64,000 bases of DNA from Paenibacillus sp. OV219. GTDB taxonomy: Bacteria; Bacillota; Bacilli; Paenibacillales; Paenibacillaceae. Shown piece after piece: positions 59,808-64,000 of this stretch. The stretch lies in contig NZ_FOCJ01000001.1 of the NCBI RefSeq assembly GCF_900110075.1, forward strand, positions 62,001-126,000, written 5' to 3'. Position 1 is the first letter of the stretch; every line of letters starts with the position of its first letter. The translations under genes and the position numbers were made by a program. The notes beneath the pieces were generated by a model. It made no database searches. It was not told the origin of the DNA and saw only the letters and a list, made by a program, of their open reading frames with translations.

Positions 59808-61286
59808 ATGTCCATTAGAATGAAATTGCTCTTGTCCTACGCGGCGATGCTTATCATCCCGCTTATCTCCATCATCTTGATTTCTGTCCTAATGGTCGTC
59901 TTTTATCAGGGGGATCTGCAGAATATAAAAGGACTATATGAATCAACCGAGGATAGTTTCGACCATGGAGATGTAGAACATATCGCAAAAGAAATTAGAA
60001 GGTCGGTCGAGCGCGAGCCGGATCTGTTAAAGGACCGCGACTATCTTAACGAAATGACGACTGAGCTTAAAGAAAAGGACGCAGGGTTGGTCGTTCGACT
60101 CGGGGATACGATATTGTATCGTTCGGCGAGTATCCAGCAGTTACCGCAATTGACCGAAGGACTTCCGCCTTTCAAAATGCCTGAAACATTTAGTAAATAT
60201 CCAGTGATGAAGATTGCCAATGCGGACTATTTCTTCTTGCAGTTTGATTTTGACTATCCCAAATTCGATAAGGGTACTGTCTTCATCATCTCGAAGATCG
60301 ATCCTATGACGTTCTTCATTCGAAAATATTTCCCTTCGTTATTTATCGCTTTGCTTTGCGTGCTTATATTAACGCATATTTTGCTGACTACTTTTATGTC
60401 TACACGCATCATCCGGCCATTACAGGTGTTGCGAAAAGCAGCTCGAGAAATCAAGGAAGGTAATTTGGATTTCCAGGTTGATGTCATCGGTAAAGACGAA
60501 ATCGGCCAATTAGGTGTTGCTTTCGAGGAAATGCGATCAAGACTGCAGCATTCGATCGAGGTGCAAGCGCTATACGAGGCGAACCGCAAAGAATTAATTT
60601 CAAATATCTCGCATGATTTGAAGACACCTCTCACGGCAATCAAAGGGTACGTGGATGGCATTATGGAAGGGGTCGCAGACACCCCTGAGAAGTACACGAA
60701 ATATATGCAGACAATCGCTATCAAGGCAGATGAATTGGATTACCTAATCAACGAGTTGTTTCTATACTCCAAGTTAGACTTAAACCGAGAGCCATTTCGT
60801 TTCGAAACTGTACAACTTGAGCCTTACCTAAGTGACTGGTCAGAAGAATTGCAATTTGAATTGGAGAAGCTGCGGGTCAGTTATTCTGCCGATATTACAA
60901 TTGACTCCGAGACGGATGTTTTACTTGATTGGGATCACTTCAAACGAGTACTCAACAATATTATTCAAAACAGTGTGCGTTATACGGATAAGGATGAACC
61001 CGTAATCAGTTTAAAGGCTTATTGCGAGGAAGAGAACGCCATTATCCATATCTCTGATAATGGCATCGGCATTGAACCAGAGGCGCTTGAGCATATTTTT
61101 GAACGCTTCTACCGGGCAGAAGAGTCGAGAAATTCGAATACGGGCGGAAGCGGGCTTGGCCTCGCAATCGCCAAGCAGATCATGGATGGACATGGCGGTA
61201 CGATCTCCGCCACAAGCCAGCCTAACATTGGAACAACGATAACGCTTCAAATCCCTATATGGAAAGGATCGAATGTACAATCATGA
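59808..61286 (+). CDS. Sensor histidine kinase of a kinase-regulator-glycosyltransferase operon
   Basis: ATG 59808 follows GGAGGAGG by 7 bp. The 492-residue kinase has TM1 (about 7-32), an extracellular domain of about 145 residues, TM2 (about 178-200) and HAMP. HisKA follows with 'ISNISHDLKTPLTAIKGYVDGI' (His about 267) and HATPase with 'DNGIGIEPEALEHIFERFYR' and 'GGSGLGLAIAKQI'. It resembles BaeS/YcbM-type envelope kinases. The regulator start overlaps its stop as ATGA. Confidence 0.9.
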   Translation: MSIRMKLLLSYAAMLIIPLISIILISVLMVVFYQGDLQNIKGLYESTEDSFDHGDVEHIAKEIRRSVEREPDLLKDRDYLNEMTTELKEKDAGLVVRLGDTILYRSASIQQLPQLTEGLPPFKMPETFSKYPVMKIANADYFFLQFDFDYPKFDKGTVFIISKIDPMTFFIRKYFPSLFIALLCVLILTHILLTTFMSTRIIRPLQVLRKAAREIKEGNLDFQVDVIGKDEIGQLGVAFEEMRSRLQHSIEVQALYEANRKELISNISHDLKTPLTAIKGYVDGIMEGVADTPEKYTKYMQTIAIKADELDYLINELFLYSKLDLNREPFRFETVQLEPYLSDWSEELQFELEKLRVSYSADITIDSETDVLLDWDHFKRVLNNIIQNSVRYTDKDEPVISLKAYCEEENAIIHISDNGIGIEPEALEHIFERFYRAEESRNSNTGGSGLGLAIAKQIMDGHGGTISATSQPNIGTTITLQIPIWKGSNVQS

Positions 61287-61969
61287 AAACAATATTGCTC
61301 ATCGAGGATGACATTTCGATCTCGGAGCTGCAACGCGATTATCTTGAGATCAATGGATTCAAAGTAGAGATTGCTTCGGATGGTGAATCCGGGTTGAGGT
61401 TGAGCCTATCGGGAAATTACGATTTGGTTATTCTGGATTTGATGCTCCCGAAAATGAATGGATTCGAGGTGTGCAAGGGGATTCGCGAAAAGAAAGATAT
61501 TCCCATTCTTATGGTCACTTCACGCAGAGAGGATATTGATGTTATCCGGGGCCTTGGACTTGGAGCGGATGATTATATCACGAAACCATTCAAGCCCGCC
61601 GAGTTAGTTGCTAGAGTTAAGGCACATCTGGCACGTTATGACCGCTTAATCGGGAATAAGACTGCGAAGAACGAAGTTCAGATTCGCGGTATATACATGG
61701 ATCCAGACACACGGAAAGTGTACGTGAATGAAGTGGAAGTCGTGATGACGACCAAAGAGTTCGATCTGCTCTACTTTCTCGCGAGACATCCAGGCCGAGT
61801 ATTTTCCAAAGATCATCTGTTTGAACGAATATGGGACATCGATGCGAAAGGTGATTTACAAACAGTTACCGTTCACATCCGTAAGCTTCGTGAAAAAATC
61901 GAGAAAGATCCTGCAAATCCAAGCTATATCGAAACGGTTTGGGGGACTGGATATCGTTTTAAAGACTGA
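61283..61969 (+). CDS. OmpR-family response regulator
   Basis: The ATGA overlap with the kinase stop fixes the start at 61283. The 228-residue protein has 'LIEDDISISELQRDYL', Asp in 'LVILDLMLPKMNG', 'VTSR' and 'TKPFK', and a winged helix with 'MTTKEFDLLYFLARHPGRVFS' and 'LQTVTVHIRKLREKI'. The kinase-before-regulator order equals that of the other kinase-first pair at 19878. It should control its own operon and nearby envelope genes. Confidence 0.9.
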   Translation: MKTILLIEDDISISELQRDYLEINGFKVEIASDGESGLRLSLSGNYDLVILDLMLPKMNGFEVCKGIREKKDIPILMVTSRREDIDVIRGLGLGADDYITKPFKPAELVARVKAHLARYDRLIGNKTAKNEVQIRGIYMDPDTRKVYVNEVEVVMTTKEFDLLYFLARHPGRVFSKDHLFERIWDIDAKGDLQTVTVHIRKLREKIEKDPANPSYIETVWGTGYRFKD

Positions 61970-61996
61970 TGGTCACTGAACGCAGGAGGTATAGAC

Positions 61997-63202
61997 ATGA
62001 AAATATTGATTACGACAGATACATTTTCCCCCGTCGTAAATGGGGTTGTCACTTCAGTCCTAAACCTATACCGCGAGCTTAAAAACGCCGGTCATGATGT
62101 GCGGATTCTTACCTTGTCGAATACGGGAAGAGAGAGTATTTCTGGTGATGTCTATTATGTCAGATCCCTGCGTATCGGTGTTTATCCAGATGCTAGAATT
62201 AAGCAGCCATTCTTCAATCGACTTCTGAAGAGAATCATAGAATGGGGTCCAGACATTCTACATTCGCAAACCGAATTCTCTATGATGCTAGCTTCGAGAA
62301 CGATTGCGAATAAATTGTGTATTCCTCATATTCATACTTACCACACGATGTATGAAAATTACTTAGATTATGTACTGGGTGGGAGAATCATTACACCAAC
62401 TGTTGCAGCGTTTATTACAAAGTCTATGTTCAATCGGTTGGACGGTATCATTACGGCTTCACTGAAAACCAAGAGAGCACTACTCCGCTATGGAGTGAAT
62501 ACTCCACTACACATCATTCCGACTGGTATTGCTGTAGACAGCTTCCAACTCCCATTCGATGAAGAAGACCGAGCAAATTTACTCGCGCAGCTGAACATTA
62601 GCACTAATAACCGTATTCTTGCATTCGTTGGTAGAATCGCTGAGGAGAAAAACATTGTCGAGCTACTAGAGTTACTACCTGACGTTATTCAGTCACATTC
62701 GAATGTAAAACTGCTTATCGTCGGTGGTGGTCCCTACTTGGATGAGTTAAAAAAACAAATTACGACGCGAGAGCTAGAGCGATATGTAATGCTAACTGGA
62801 ATGGTAGCTCCGGAAGAAGTGTACAAGTATTATCACTTGGCAGACGTCTTCGTCAACGCGTCTACTAGCGAAACTCAGGGACTGACTTATATTGAAGCTC
62901 TGAGCAGCGGATGTCCTGTTGTGTGCAAATATGATCCATGCATTGATGGAGTGGTTGAGCAAGGATTCAATGGATTCACATACACATCACGGAATCAATT
63001 CGCACCTTATATAGACGAGCTGCTGAGGAACAATGAAATGCGAAGACAAATGAGCTGTCATGCTTCTTCGACGGCAAGAAAGTACTCTGGCAGTGTGTTC
63101 GCAAATCAGATTGAGGACTTATATAATAACCTGTTACGCGTTAACAAGATAAGCAGAGCACCGTTTGAACGGATCATTCGCTATATAACCAAGAAGAGAT
63201 AA
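61997..63202 (+). CDS. Glycosyltransferase family 4, diacylglycerol-glucosyltransferase-like
   Basis: CAGGAGGT lies about 7 bp before the ATG. The 401-residue GT-B enzyme has 'TDTFSPVVNGVVTSVLNLYRELKNAGHDV' at the acceptor end, 'IHTYHTMYENYLDYV', 'FVGRIAEEKNIVELLELLP' and the donor EX7E region 'ETQGLTYIEALSSGCPVV'. This set matches monoglucosyl-diacylglycerol synthases and PimB-like enzymes. It lies 27 bp after the regulator and is likely in the same operon. The role would be adding sugar to a membrane lipid when the envelope is stressed. Confidence 0.85.
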   Translation: MKILITTDTFSPVVNGVVTSVLNLYRELKNAGHDVRILTLSNTGRESISGDVYYVRSLRIGVYPDARIKQPFFNRLLKRIIEWGPDILHSQTEFSMMLASRTIANKLCIPHIHTYHTMYENYLDYVLGGRIITPTVAAFITKSMFNRLDGIITASLKTKRALLRYGVNTPLHIIPTGIAVDSFQLPFDEEDRANLLAQLNISTNNRILAFVGRIAEEKNIVELLELLPDVIQSHSNVKLLIVGGGPYLDELKKQITTRELERYVMLTGMVAPEEVYKYYHLADVFVNASTSETQGLTYIEALSSGCPVVCKYDPCIDGVVEQGFNGFTYTSRNQFAPYIDELLRNNEMRRQMSCHASSTARKYSGSVFANQIEDLYNNLLRVNKISRAPFERIIRYITKKR

Positions 63203-63230
63203 TATCTAACTTATTTCATATATGTACAAA

Positions 63231-63254
63231 GCCCGACCTAACGGATCGGGCACT
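63231..63254. terminator. Hairpin between convergent glycosyltransferase and flippase-like genes
   Basis: GCCCGA/TCGGGC with a 9-nt loop, followed by ACTTTTG on plus and TTTG on minus. Confidence 0.6.
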
Positions 63255-63260
63255 TTTGCG

Positions 63261-64000
63261 TTAATTTTGATGACCGGTAGCTGACTCTTTAGATTTCGTC
63301 CATGACAGTGCAAATATGCTGCTAAAAGAGATAGCGGTGTAGTAGGAGAGAAGACGCCAGACAAACAAAGCAGTAAGTAAGGTATTGGAAGGAAAGTATA
63401 AGCTGTAGATAAAGTAAAATCCACCTTCAGCTCCACCGGCCGCCCCTGGAAGCGGGATTGCAGCCATAAAATTGGATAAAAATATCTGGGCACAAATTAA
63501 ACTCCACAACTCAGCTGAATGAAGTCCGAAACTACGATAGATGCAGTAAGGAACTGAGAAATAAGCGGCATATTGCAAGCAAGTGAAAATCGATGCGTAG
63601 ATGCAAACCCGGATCTTTTTGGATAAGTACACAGCATTGGCGTGGAAATGTTCGACTTCCAAGTTTAGTTTCTGATAAACGACATCAGGATTCTTCACAA
63701 GTCGTATCCGGTATAGCATTCTCAAACATGCAGCAAGTATTCGCTTTGTTAGCGATTGATTGATAAGCACCAATACCGAGAAGATCAGAACGGCCGTGTG
63801 TACAGCTAGCCCAAGGCCGCAAAGATAAGTGAAGTAATGCACTTTCTGCTCGAAATAATGGTAAGTAAGCAGAGTCGATATCGTGAAAATAATAATGTTG
63901 ACGACTTGATGGATCATGAATTTAATCATCAGCATCGATCCCGCTTCGCCAACTGGGATTCCGTTCTTCTTCATTGTGAATAGTTGCGCAGGGTGGCTGC
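63261..64000 (-). CDS. Flippase-like / lysylphosphatidylglycerol synthase TM-domain protein (5' end outside window)
   Basis: The frame runs off the end of the window, and about 246 C-terminal residues are visible. The visible part starts 'SHPAQLFTMKKNGIPVGEAGS', then 'LMIKFMIHQ', the conserved core of UPF0104/LPG_synthase_TM proteins. Several helices and 'IPLPGAAGGAEGGFYFIY' follow. MprF-like proteins use this domain to flip modified lipids; stand-alone members (AglD2 type) are putative lipid flippases. Convergence with a glycolipid glycosyltransferase suggests they handle the same lipid. Confidence 0.85.
   Translation of the reverse strand, partial: SHPAQLFTMKKNGIPVGEAGSMLMIKFMIHQVVNIIIFTISTLLTYHYFEQKVHYFTYLCGLGLAVHTAVLIFSVLVLINQSLTKRILAACLRMLYRIRLVKNPDVVYQKLNLEVEHFHANAVYLSKKIRVCIYASIFTCLQYAAYFSVPYCIYRSFGLHSAELWSLICAQIFLSNFMAAIPLPGAAGGAEGGFYFIYSLYFPSNTLLTALFVWRLLSYYTAISFSSIFALSWTKSKESATGHQN

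Overview
The window reads as chromosome of a spore-forming, low-to-mid GC Gram-positive bacterium of the Paenibacillaceae (Paenibacillus or a close relative). The signs are purine-rich ribosome binding sites, a GerPA/GerPF-type germination protein, a YheC/YheD-type coat ATP-grasp protein, an S-layer-homology protein, YesM/YesN-type regulators, a CydA-CydB-CydS oxidase, a WGxxGxxG-CTERM protein and a sporulation-type kinase. The genus is inferred from gene content only. No tRNA, rRNA, transposase, integrase, phage or CRISPR-cas gene was found.

Layout. 1-5.4 kb: a tightly overlapping operon with a helical-barrel protein, a DUF4430 protein and a complete ECF importer (T, double ATPase, S). The two extracellular proteins look like the two domains of eukaryotic transcobalamin split into separate chains, so the operon is predicted to capture and import cobalamin or a similar ligand. 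5.5-16.4 kb: acyltransferase, NADP-glutamate dehydrogenase, diaminopimelate dehydrogenase, a TetM-like GTPase, an Fsr-like exporter, a palindrome array, an oxalate-decarboxylase-family bicupin with a variant lid, two small proteins and a YfbR-like nucleotidase. 16.5-25.6 kb: Fe-S fumarase behind a PerR-like box, a BASS transporter, a PhoR/PhoP-type pair behind a Pho-box-like repeat, and two sugar-metabolism genes flanking an AraC regulator. 25.7-30.4 kb: a c-di-GMP-I riboswitch and terminator ahead of two MHYT membrane sensors, one a histidine kinase and one a PAS-GGDEF-EAL protein. 30.5-33.9 kb: a cytochrome bd operon (small membrane protein, cydA, cydB, cydS, small basic protein) behind a Rex operator.

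34-48 kb: an SDR/TetR pair, a rearranged spot where a truncated ABC-2 permease abuts the 3' end of a GPH symporter gene, an HPr-like protein without the catalytic histidine, and a beta-mannan/manno-oligosaccharide cluster (YesM kinase, AraC-type response regulator, two permeases, GH113 mannanase, cellobiose/mannobiose 2-epimerase, lipoprotein binding protein with a cre site). 48-64 kb: a COG4705 membrane protein convergent with a two-component system, an acidic repeat protein, FetAB iron exporter, an ECF sigma factor with an SRPBCC protein, a siderophore-binding-protein remnant, an SLH protein, spore genes, a second two-component system followed by a glycosyltransferase, and the 3' part of a flippase-like membrane protein.

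Cross-cutting themes. There are many perfect intergenic hairpins. A 20-bp repeat family occurs in two spacers 13 kb apart. TTAAG-N6-TTAAG direct repeats stand in front of both the COG4705 gene and the two-component operon near 60 kb. Several short genes (46-49 and 33 codons) are supported by ribosome binding sites and context.
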